Of a stretch of 64,000 bases of DNA, positions 28,501-36,700 are shown in pieces (the first letter of the stretch is position 1; each line of letters starts with the position of its first letter). Below the pieces are notes generated by a model. It did not search any database and was not told the DNA's origin. It worked only from the letters and a program-made list of their open reading frames with translations. The stretch comes from Acidobacteriota bacterium. Its GTDB lineage: Bacteria > Acidobacteriota > Holophagae > Acanthopleuribacterales > Acanthopleuribacteraceae. The stretch lies in assembly GCA_030066195.1 (NCBI GenBank), contig JASJCB010000048.1:1-64000 (forward strand). The letters run 5' to 3'. Made by a program: the position numbers and the translations under genes.

Positions 28501-30764
28501 ACTATCCACCCGCCGCATCTCCCGGTAAGCAGGATCATCTGAAGCCGGGACGTGGCCGGGTGACCGAGCGCACCAACTACCCGCTGGCCCTGTTTGCCTC
28601 GGCGCGCAAGGAACTGCGTCTGAAACTGGTCTTTCAGCCGGACCGCATCGACCCACAGATCGCCGCGCAACTTCCCGACAAGTTGATCGGACTGTTGACG
28701 CGCATGACCCGGCAACCCGACGCCAGGCTGTTTGAATTAAGCCTGCTGGACGAAAACGAACGATTCCGCATCCTGGAAGGCTTCAACGAGACCGGCGCGG
28801 CCTTTCCCTCCGAACAACCGCTGCACCGCTTGATCGAGGAAACCGTCAATAAATTCCCGAATGAGACCGCCCTGCTTTGGGACAAACGAAGTCTTACCTA
28901 CCGGCAACTGGATACCAGGGCCAACCAACTGGCCCGCTTACTCGTAGAGCGCGGCGTCACCCCGGAAACACCGGTGGGCATCTGCTTGGAACGCGGCGGC
29001 AGCATGGTTATCGCTCTGCTCGCCGTTTTGAAGGCCGGCGCCTGTTACGTGCCGCTGGACCCGGCTTTTCCCTCCGCCCGTCTCGCTTATATGCTGCAAG
29101 CCGCCGAGGCGCCTCTTGTGATTACTACAACGGAAAGCGCGGCGCTTCTTCCGCAAGGAACACCGACGGTACTGCCGGACCAGGTGAATCTGGACGAATA
29201 TGCCGCTGAGGCACCCGACATCCCAACCCATGCCGATAACCGGGCTTACATCATCTTCACCTCCGGCTCCACCGGCAAACCCAAGGGCGTACAGGTATCG
29301 CACCGCGCTCTGGTCAACTTCCTGACCTCCATGAGCCGACGCCCGGGCCTGGCGCAAGACGATACGCTGCTGGCGGTGACCACGCTGTCCTTCGACATTG
29401 CCGGGCTGGAACTATTCCTACCGCTGCTGGTCGGGGCGCGCCTGGTCATTGCCGGCCGGATCGATGTCATCGACGGCGCCCGCCTGCTGCAACTGATCCG
29501 CGCCCATGCCGTCACCGTCATGCAGGCGACGCCGTCCACCTGGCGATTCGTCGCCGCTGCCGCCGCCGGCAATTTCCCCAAGCTGAAGGTTCTCTGCGGC
29601 GGCGAAGCCCTGCCCGCCGATCTTGCTCAAACATTGAACGGCTCCTCCCTATGGAATGTCTACGGCCCCACGGAAACCACCATCTGGTCCACCGTCTATG
29701 AGGTAACCCCCCTGGGCGCGCACGCATCCTGCGTGCATGCAAACCGAGAATCGCCCCAAGGGCGAGGCGAGGCGGATCAAGGGGCGAAGGACTCAAGGCA
29801 ACCCAGCAGCGCCCGGAATATGAACACTCGGGATTGGATCATAAGCATCGGCAAACCCATCGCCAACACCCGTATCGCCATACTCGACGATCAATTGGAA
29901 CCGGTACCCGTCGGCGTAACCGGCAACCTGTTCATCGGCGGCAGCGGTCTGGCCTTGGGTTACCTGAACCAGGGGGCATTGACAGCCGGGGCTTTCCTGC
30001 CCGACCCGCACGGCGGCAGGCCCGGTGAACGCATCTACCGCACCGGCGATCTGGCCGCCTGGTTGCCCGACGGCAACATCCGCTTCCTCGGCCGTGCCGA
30101 CCACCAGTTGAAGCTACGCGGTTACCGCGTCGAGCCGGGCGAGGTCGAGGCCCTGCTGACCCAATGTCCCGGCATCGACCGCGCGGTGGTCATCCTGCGC
30201 GAACTGGACGGCGAAGCGCGTTTGGTGGCCTACCTGGTCTGCGAGCCCGGCGCCGTGCAACCGGGCCTCGCTCAGGTCCGCAAACAACTGGCCGCGAGCC
30301 TGCCCCATTACATGATCCCCGTGGCCTATCTCTTCCTGGAGGCATTACCCATGACACCCAACGGCAAACTGGACCGGAACGCCCTGCCCGAACCGGAACT
30401 GGTGCCGGCCGGCAACCGCGACGCCGCCGCCGGCCCGCTCAACGAAACGGAAAGCAAAGTCGCCGCGATCTGGACCGGCGTATTGGGTGTCACCGGCGTG
30501 GGCAGGCAGGACGGGTTCTTCGACCTCGGGGGACACTCGCTGCATCTGGTGGCGGTGCATGGAAGCTTGCAAGATCGTTTCGGGGTTCAGTTCCCCCTTG
30601 TCGAACTGTACCGTCACCCCTCTTTGCAGGATCTGGCCCGCTATATGGACAGCCTGCAAGAGGGCGACACCGGGCGGCAAACGGTGACCCACCGCGCCGA
30701 ACAACGTCTTAGTCGTCGAGACGGCATGCGCAAGCGCCGCAACATGCGCCGAAAAAATAAATGA
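19554..30764 (+). CDS. Nonribosomal peptide synthetase, A-T-C-T-C-A-T-E-C-A-T
   Basis: About 3736 residues; ATG chosen because GGAGG lies 11 nt upstream, against an in-frame GTG at 19536. Carrier serines fall near 539, 1075, 2120 and 3662. Condensation domains: HHIASDE (C1, about 722), HHIVCDD (C2, about 1261) and HHHLLLDGW (C3, about 2766). The last starts YPLSPMQGGMLFH, as C domains that follow epimerases do. The epimerase has HHLAVDG (about 2300) and FNYLGRYD. Specificity residues read by hand: A1 DARHFALMVK (no match I know), A2 DLFNNALTYK (a reported alanine code), A3 DILQLGVIWK (glycine-like). The chain would be X, a position with no A domain, D-Ala, then Gly, passed to the PKS 9 nt downstream. 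There is no thioesterase. The C-terminus is strongly basic (11 of the last 19 residues), probably for docking. A3 carries an odd insertion. Confidence 0.95.
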   Translation: MNASEHIFDRQRRCAETCPDHPALISPKDVLTYRQLNARIRHMGCCLPRLSQGSVVGVYLDDLTETAAAAMAVLGAGQVFLPLDPGFPESRLRHMVDAAEPSVILTAPHLRDRQVITAGANTRIVTTDEQLSDNAAIDPAGPDAPAYITFTSGSTGRPKGILGRVKSIAQFIHWELETLKPAPGMRGSMLTTPSFDAWLRDLFVPLCCGGTVCIPDKETLLDGAALAEWLAEMSVNLVHCVPSLFRQLLTHPKPWTEHLQHIFLAGEPLLPADIDAWIKQHGEGTRLYNLYGPSETTMVRFCHPVRPQDRNRKLVPVGKPIHDTRLELLDGNGKPVPRGELGFVHICTTYATLGYLDPGRTREKFRLDPVTGETIYNTGDHGRLDDEGLLEILGRADRQVKIRGVRVEPGEVENCLSRHHAVTACAVVARPAETGLELAAFTVVKGSVTPGELRQHLARLLPPAMVPNRYGCLERLPRLPNGKVDYKALVEEKPVWPEAPNADTPRNQTETVIAEIWQRVLGGDPVGIHTHFFEAGGHSLLAASVIYAINQRFGTGLGLRHLFDYPTVAQLADLIGQAPLLTESSAPPVLAEDKEGGLSYGQEAMWLLNQLQNGPAYLMPLVFHCRGKLDTDALRRAVIAVAVRHPVLARRISAVGGSPRVVAEDAHGIPVRVHPLPEDLEREARVRLVEEIAWRPIDLTSEPPLRVEVLTAEDEAWLIITKHHIASDERSMTLFQEELSAAYAAALHGADADLPALPSTYNRFVRQQREAFKGEEGRRLLDWWRNRLHDAPECIALPIDKPRPARRSGGGARHHFQIPPRLAGGLKKASDEAGATSFLGLLGVFAAFLSRFNGDRDVVIGIPVSLREGGPFESLIGLFVTTMPLRFNVGAMNDIAALIRETKNTFLDGMDHLVPLEKLVETVNPPRESAWNPVYQVSLVYHGNRSAGFNLPGVTCTRHALTHQGAKLDLQLVVAPSAEGFDCSFKYSTDLFTPEAVTRLADNFLADMEALLSGGEPLEVVSLPQPVSLPASAPELPQTGLQGPVEQKLAVIFGRVLQLETVGRHQDFFASGGHSLSAMRVAAQIRESFNAAVSIRDLFERPTVAGLALLLEENEMGAEQIVLEEPRGDNLPVTAAQRRLWVLDRLGAGGAYVVRQNLRLRGPLNIGALESSLADLQRRHPILTAHFHLEDNTLVQQLEPSLTATLRQVDLRGMAPAEQEAECKRRLNLAKDEPFNLAEGPLIRATLLKLSDQLHHLLVTVHHIVCDDRGRSIIAAGLAERYGAHCKGDTAPVEAPRPDFWDYAHQQEKHLSAGRYEALLETWRQRLQGLPPLLMLPWDKPRPTVPTWQGGRTARSMKGDAATNWRSLGHAHETTPFMSFLATFAVLLSRYSASRDIAIGVPVTNRNRPELKNLMGTLANTVVMRMDLSDNPTFSQLLARTRSTALEAYALAEAPYENLIDVLKPDRTPGHNPLFQVMLVYRDSTGKAPSFHGLQTEPIRHPLQRAKFDLTLVVEDNDPDFATRFIFSKDLFKDETPARLLLHLHNLTAAFTRTPDTPVDAVSLLNDEERRRILVDWNASRTGPLPAPALHLLFEEQTRRTPDAVALVTEQTQLTYAALDTRANQIAHYLIERGAGPETTVGICLDRDAELIVALLGTLKSGAAYVSLDPTYPRDRIAFMARDSELHLLIARDTFHEDGPPVIEPAMIHHENRNAPPCRNQPDHLAYILYTSGSTGVPKGVLIPHRGPLALIDWARRHFSSRELQGVLAGTSTCFDLSVFEIFVPLSSGGTVILVENAPSLPKLKAASRVTLINTVPSAITELDKSGGIPRSVITINLAGEPLRGDLVRGLFAGKQVQSVYNLYGPSEDTTYTTWFSASHDDPREPGIGKPIDHTRTYILDGSGQPVPPGVIGILFTSGSGLARGYHQRPSMTAARFIPDPFSPQPGGRLYDTGDLARYRVDGSIEFLGRRDHQVKLHGFRIELGEIEAVLDNHPAVAMAAVLVQDERLVAWIALHETPPQTPCLLGGDSEIASFLGAGLPHYMVPRVIVALESLPLNPNGKIDRGKLAGFRPPAAERVDDDVEITGTPTERALAAIWSRVLGLDRVGLKENFFELGGDSILAIQVAARAAEKGIHIHSRDLFHRQTVLELAAAAREHRESPAEQGRITGEVPPGPIQRWLMELAGGVPHHFNQARLFRVQPNLDSGRLQQALDGLLEHHDMLRLCTGERNGQVILYLPDAIPEVPLTVHDLSRETGWKQKLKEIGTDLHAAMDLRRGPALRAALCRTGLDEDRLLLVGHHLAVDGVTWQILIEDLVTLYRGGLNTDLPPKTSAFPTWSAVLPGLAASPELRQEIGYWTEPARQLVRPLPVDLPGDPSRNTQGTLARVSVSLDPETARKLLQQAPAAYHTRVDDLLLTALAMALHRFTGYRANLVDLERHGRHLVGDMNLSRTAGWFTNQFPLLLHVSEGDMGAVIKAVKEQIRGVPCQGAGYGVLRCLDPERAGQLEAMPQAEVVFNYLGRYDRLPTRAPVIGIAGEATGANRDPNLRRAHLISINGFATENGLRFSFGYSKAVHRRTTVAGFARAFIGALEELVRHCCNLEAGGLTPSDCPELNLDQDALDRLLEQLKAGPRGIEAVYPLSPMQGGMLFHTLLHPDSGFYCQQWCYPLAEGLDPVVLRDAWESVVLRNEVLRTRFVTRGVPQPLQAVCTRTHLDWRMTETMDEDTLENFLAVDRRERFQLDERPAMRVTLVPRTDGSFLMIWTHHHLLLDGWSVPLIMSELRRIYNDLKAEREPSPSRRRPFRNYIAWLHRRSPAEDEHFWRAELAGFTEPTPLPGGRDSDEKVEADDAIELRRSLPSEASANLRTLARRHRLTMNTLVQGAWALVLGCYSGKRDILFGATVSGRPAELPGAETMTGLFIQTIPVRVKLPGSARLIPWLLTLQEDLAERETHGHAGLAQIQGWSELGPGHALLESLFLFENYPPAASPGKQDHLKPGRGRVTERTNYPLALFASARKELRLKLVFQPDRIDPQIAAQLPDKLIGLLTRMTRQPDARLFELSLLDENERFRILEGFNETGAAFPSEQPLHRLIEETVNKFPNETALLWDKRSLTYRQLDTRANQLARLLVERGVTPETPVGICLERGGSMVIALLAVLKAGACYVPLDPAFPSARLAYMLQAAEAPLVITTTESAALLPQGTPTVLPDQVNLDEYAAEAPDIPTHADNRAYIIFTSGSTGKPKGVQVSHRALVNFLTSMSRRPGLAQDDTLLAVTTLSFDIAGLELFLPLLVGARLVIAGRIDVIDGARLLQLIRAHAVTVMQATPSTWRFVAAAAAGNFPKLKVLCGGEALPADLAQTLNGSSLWNVYGPTETTIWSTVYEVTPLGAHASCVHANRESPQGRGEADQGAKDSRQPSSARNMNTRDWIISIGKPIANTRIAILDDQLEPVPVGVTGNLFIGGSGLALGYLNQGALTAGAFLPDPHGGRPGERIYRTGDLAAWLPDGNIRFLGRADHQLKLRGYRVEPGEVEALLTQCPGIDRAVVILRELDGEARLVAYLVCEPGAVQPGLAQVRKQLAASLPHYMIPVAYLFLEALPMTPNGKLDRNALPEPELVPAGNRDAAAGPLNETESKVAAIWTGVLGVTGVGRQDGFFDLGGHSLHLVAVHGSLQDRFGVQFPLVELYRHPSLQDLARYMDSLQEGDTGRQTVTHRAEQRLSRRDGMRKRRNMRRKNK
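29713..29832 (+). repeat. In-frame palindromic insertion inside the third adenylation domain
   Basis: About 40 extra residues (Arg/Gln/Ser-rich, low hydrophobicity) lie between core motifs A5 (NVYGPTETT) and A6 (ISIGKPIANT), where A1 and A2 have only a short loop. The DNA carries two perfect hairpins: GCACGCA/TGCGTGC around TCC (29720-29736) and TCGCCC/GGGCGA around CAA (29751-29765). It looks like a small palindromic element inserted without breaking the frame. Confidence 0.5.
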
Positions 30765-30773
30765 GGCCCGTAT

Positions 30774-33700
30774 ATGGATGAAGATCGAGACGACCTGGAA
30801 GCCGACGAACCCGCTGCAAACGACAACGCGATCGCCGTCATCGGCATGGCCTGTCGTTTCCCGGGGGCAGAGAGTCCCGATGCCTTCTGGCAGAACCTGA
30901 AAAACGGCGTCGAGGGTGTGCGCACCTTCAGCGATGCCGAGTTGGCCGCCTCCGGTATCGGCCGCGAAGTACGACGCCGACCCAACTACATACCCGCCCG
31001 CGCCGTGCTGGACAATGTGGACCGGTTCGACGCGGCTTTTTTCGGCATCTCGCCCATCGAGGCGAGCATCATGGACCCGCAACAACGGCTGATGATGGAA
31101 TGCGCCTGGCACGCGCTGGAGGACGCCGGCTACGCGGGCCGGCATCAAGACGCGTCGATCGGCGTCTTTTTGGGCGCCGGTCCCAATAAGTACCGCAAGG
31201 CGAACCTGGATAGTAACCCTCACTTACAGCAAACCATGGGTTACTTCCCGCTGTGGTTCGGCAACGATCGCGAGTTTCTGCCCACGCGCATCAGCTTCAA
31301 GCTGAACCTGCAAGGCCCGAGCTATAACGTACAAACCGCCTGTTCCACCTCGTTGACGGCAGTACACGTTGCCTGCCAGAACCTGTTATCGGGCGAATGC
31401 GACATGGCCCTGGCCGGCGGGGTGCATGTGACCGTGCCCGTCAAGGCCGGTTATCACTACCGCGAGGGCTCCATCTACGCGCCGGACGGGCATTGCCGCC
31501 CCTTCGACGCTAAAGCCGGGGGTACGGTGCCCGGTCAAGGTCTCGGCGTGGTGATGTTGAAGCGTTTGGAAGAAGCCCTGGAAGATTGCGACCGCATTCA
31601 CGCCGTGATCCCGGGCTCGGCCGTCAACAACGACGGCGCGCGCAAGCTCACCTACACCGCGCCGTCCGTGGACGGCCAGGCGGAGGTGATCACCGAAGCG
31701 CTGACGGTTGCCGAGGTCGGCGCGGACGAGATCGATTACGTGGAAACCCACGGCACGGCCACGCCCATGGGTGATCCCATCGAGATCGCCGCGCTGACCA
31801 GGGCTTATCGGGAGTTCACCGACCGCAACGGTTACTGCGCATTGGGCTCGCTGAAATCGAACCTGGGCCATATGGAAGCAGCGGCGGGCATCGGCGGGCT
31901 GATCAAGACCATCCTCAGCCTCGAGAACCGACAGATGCCGCCCAGCCTGCACTTTCACTCGCCCAACCCTGAGATCCGCTTCGATGAAACACCGTTTCGG
32001 GTGAACGCGGAACTCGCGGATTGGCCCGCAACGCCGGGCAGGCCGAGACGCGCCGGGGTGAGTTCTTTCGGCATCGGCGGCACCAACGTGCACATGATCG
32101 TGGAAGAAGCGCCGGAGCAACCTGGAGGAGCTTGGGAAGAACGAACGCGTGTCTTCCCGTTATCCGCAAGAACGCCGACGGCGTTGAATCGATCGGCCGA
32201 GAATCTGGCCGATTTCCTGGAAGCGCGTCCTGAACTGAACCCCGTCGATGCAGCTCATACGCTGATTACGGGCCGTGCCCAATTCACCCACCGACGCTTC
32301 GCCCTAGGGCGGACCCTCTCCGAAGCGGCAACCTACCTGCGTCAAACCGACAATTCTCACGCCTTGGCCGCCGGCGTCGAGGAACCGCCGGTCGCGTTTC
32401 TCTTTTCCGGCCAGGGGGCGCAGTTCCCGGGTATGGGCCGGGATTTGTATGAGTGCGAAGCGGATTTCCGCGAACTGGTGGATCGTTGCGCCGCCTTGCT
32501 GGAACCTCGGCTGGACTTGGATATCCGCAACGTTCTCTTCTCAATCGATGACGCGCCCGACATTCACCAAACCGCCCTGGCCCAGCCCGCGCTTCTGGTC
32601 ATTGAATACGCCCTGGCGACCTGGCTGATGAACCGTGGCATCCAGCCACGCGCCCTGATCGGTCACAGTATCGGCGAATATACCGCTGCTTTGTTGGCCG
32701 GCGTCTTCAGCCTGGAAGATGCCCTGACCCTGGTTTGCGAACGCGGGCGCCTGATGCAACAAATGCCGCCGGGCAAGATGCTTGCGGTGTTCCTTTCGGA
32801 GGAGGCGGTCAAGCCCTATCTCTCGCCCAGGGTGGAATTAGCGGTCGTCAACGGCCCGGAACTCTGTGTTCTGGCCGGCGATCCCGACGCTATCGATGCC
32901 CTTGCCGAGGAGCTTTCGGTCGGGGGCGTTGCCACGAGTCTCCTGACCACATCCCACGCCTTCCATTGCTATCTGACCGAGGAGGCGCTGGAACCGTTCC
33001 GCCGGGCGTTTCAAAACATCGAACTCCATCCGCCCAAACTGCCGTTTCTTTCCAATGTCAGCGGCGATTGGATTACCGACGAACAGGCCGTGGACCCCGA
33101 CTACTGGGTCCGTCACCTGCGGGGCACGGTGCGCTTCCACCAGGGCGTGACGCGGCTCTGCGCCGAACTGGAGCCCGTGCTGCTGGAAGTGGGTCCCGCC
33201 GGTGCGCTCACCAAAAACATTCGCCATGACAAGAACCTGATCCATCGCGGCGCCGTTGCGGCCATGCGCCATCCCAAACGGAAAGCGGCCGACGATGTGG
33301 TGCTGATGGAAGCCGTCGGCGCCTTGTGGCAACGCGGTGTGAGCATAAACTGGACGGCAATCCAAGGAACCGGCCGCATCACCACGCTTCCCGGCTACGC
33401 GTTCGATGACGAGCGCCATTGGGTGGAACCCAAGGGCCTGAACGAAAAACCTCGAACTGAAACCGATCGAAAGCCGTGCGAGCCGAAGGATTGGTTCCAC
33501 CAACCCGCCTGGCGCGAGTTGGAAGAAACCCGGCCCAAGTCTCTGGAGAAGCATTGGCTGATCTTCGCGGACGACAGCGGCACGGCCCTGCAATTCGCAA
33601 CGGAAGCGCGACGCGAAAACCAAACCGTACTGACCGTGCGGCGCGGTCCCGCCTTCAAGGATTGCGGCAACGGCTGCTTTGAAGTCAACCCCGCCCGCCC

Positions 33701-36700
33701 GCAAGATTTCCATGGCCTGGTGCAAAACCTGGGTTCGGACATGCCGCGCCGCCTGGTGCATGCCTGGAGCCTGGACGTGACGGACCCGGACACGGCCCGC
33801 GACCTGTGTTTCTACAGCATCGCCTACCTGGCCCGAGCCCTGAGCCGGCAATCCGGCGAGGACCGCCGACTGGATATCCTCACTCGTAACCTGCACAAGG
33901 TTGCCGAGAGCGATCCGGTCAAGCCCTTACAAGCCCTAATCATGGGTCCGCTGCACGCGGTGAAACGCGAACTGCCCGCCCTGACGTGTTACAACCTGGA
34001 CCTGGACGAGGCCGCGAGCCGGTCGCCCCTCCCCTGGCTGCAAACCGAGACGGAAGGCCCGGTTACCGCTGTTCGCAACGGCAAGCGCTTCCTGCAAACC
34101 TATGAACGCGTTGAAGCGGACCAATTGAAGGGCAAACCCCTAAATGACGGACAAACCTGGCTGATCACCGGCGGTTTGGGCGCCGTCGGCATGGAGTTGG
34201 CGCGTCATCTGGCCGAAACCGGCCCCGTCAACCTCGCTTTGACCACCCGCGCCGATTTTCCCAAGCGCGAGGATTGGCCTCAAATCCTGGCCGGAACCAA
34301 ACCGATCGCCGCTCCCCAAATAAAGCCGATACCGGCTCTTCCCGAACTTGACGACCTGCTTCGGGAAAGCCAGGAGCGATATCGAACGGAATTGGACGTG
34401 AAGGGCGCACATGCGTATCCCGGGCTGGAAGCGTCGCTATGGTCCCTGGCCGGTTGTATGGTCTTCGATCTCTTACAGCGAGCCGCGCCGGGTTTCCAAC
34501 CGGGCGCTCGCTTCCAACGGCAGCAATTGGTCGACGCCCTGAAGCCGGCCCCGCGCTTCGACAAGTTCCTGACCTACTTCCTGAACTTGCTCCAGCGACA
34601 GGGCTTGATCAGCGTGGAAGGAAACAATCTCACCGTGGTCGCCCAACCCGACGCCGCTCCCGCCGATCTCCTGGCCGAAACCATCGAGCGCTATCCCATG
34701 TTCACCGGCAAGTTGGAACTGCTGGCGCATTGCGCGGCCCGCTACTCCGATGCCCTCAGCGGCGAGATCCCCGCGATTTCCGTACTCTACCCCGACGGTG
34801 ATCCCGAGTTCATGACCGGCTTCGAACGCCGCACCGCGCCGCACAGTTACAAGCGTATCCAGGTCCGTCAGGTTCGTGATCTTGTGACAGCCATGGCGCA
34901 ACAGTCAAAGGATCGGCCCCTGCGCATCCTGGAGGTAGGCGGCGGCAACGGCGGTCTGACCCAGGTGGTTGCCCCCGCGCTTCAAGGCCGCAACGTGCGC
35001 TATACCTTTACCGACCTGGGCACAAGTTTCGTGCGCCGCATGGAGGCCCGCGCCGCCGAGCAAGGCTACGATTTCATGGACTTCGCCACGCTGGATATTA
35101 CTCGGGAACCCGACGAACAGACGGTCGATTGCTATGCCTACGACTTGGTGCTGGCCCATAACGTGATCCACGCGACGCCCGACCTGGCCGAAACCACCGG
35201 TCACCTGCGCAAGTTATTGAGGCCCGGCGGTCTGATCTGCATCACCGAACACACCCCGGCGCTACCCTGGACCGACATGATCTGGGGCCTGGCCGAGGGC
35301 TGGTGGTACTTCGAGGACGATCGGCAATTCACGCCCCTGGTGGATGCGGCGCACTGGACCCGGGTATTGACCGGGGTGGGTTTCGCCGATGTAGAGGCCT
35401 GGCCGCAAGACCCCGAGCAAAGCCGCCAATGGGATTCCGTGCTGATGATCGCCCGCCAACCGGAACACCCGGACACGGACCATTACCGGACCTGGCAAAC
35501 TGCCTGCGCACGGGAAGAAGAAACGAATTTGCGCGAAACCCTCTACCGTCTCCGTGACCTGGAACGCATGGGGGCTCCAGTCCAAGTCTATCGGGCCGAT
35601 GCCGCCGACCGCGAGGCCATGGCGACCGCCGTTCAGGCAATCCGCGAGCGTTTCGGGAAGATCGACGGCGTCATCCACGCGGCCGGGGTGCTGGACGTGG
35701 CTACCTTCCAACGGCTGAACCGGGGCGCAACCGATGCCATGTTTGCGCCCAAGTTGGACGGCGCCATGAACCTGGCCGAGTTGCTGCGTGACGATCCCCC
35801 GCAACAGGTCGCATTATGCGCCAGCATGAGCGGCATCCTGGGCGGTTTCGGCATGAGCGCCCACGCGGCGGCCAATGCCTTTTTGGATGCCTTTGCACAT
35901 AGCGATGCCTTCGGCCCGAACACCCGTGTCACCGCGATCGACTGGGATGCCTGGAATGAAATCGGCCAGGCGGTGGATAGAGCGCGTGAGGAGGGGCTCA
36001 AGAACCCGGATCATCCCTTACTGAAGCGAGCGTACACGGACGGCGAGCGCCTTATTCTTGCCGGTATCTTGGACGCCCGCCACCACTGGGTACTCGACGA
36101 GCATCGCCTGGACGGCAAGGCGCTGTTGCCGGGAACCGCCTACCTGGAACTGGCGCGCGCCGCCTACAACCACCACGCGGGCGACGGTCCGGTAACTATC
36201 GGCGATGTTTTCTTCCTCAAACCCATGACGGTCGCCGATGATATCCCCGTGGAACTGCGCGTGGTCCTCCGGCTTGGGAAGGAAACTCTCGCCTTCAGCA
36301 TCTTCAGCGCGCCCATCGACACTGACAACTGGACCGAACACGCACGCGGTCGGGTGGGACCGGGCCGGCCGCTGGGTACGGTCGATCCGGCAAGTCTGGA
36401 AGCCGGCTGCGGCGGCCCGACGCGGGAGATTGTTCGCGGCAAGTCCGGCGGTTTCCTCAGCTTCGGTCCGCGCTGGCGCAACCTGCAACGCGTCCGCGAG
36501 GGACATGGTCGCGGCATCGCTTACCAACGCCTGCCGGACGAGGTGCGCGACGATGTCACCCGTTTCGGCCTCCATCCCGCCCTCTTGGATTCCGCCACCG
36601 GTTTCCTGGCTCCCATCCGCAAGCAGGGCGTCCTGCCCTTCGCCTACGCGAAACTGACCGTGGACGGCGCGCTGCCGGCAGAGTTGATGAGCTATGCCCG

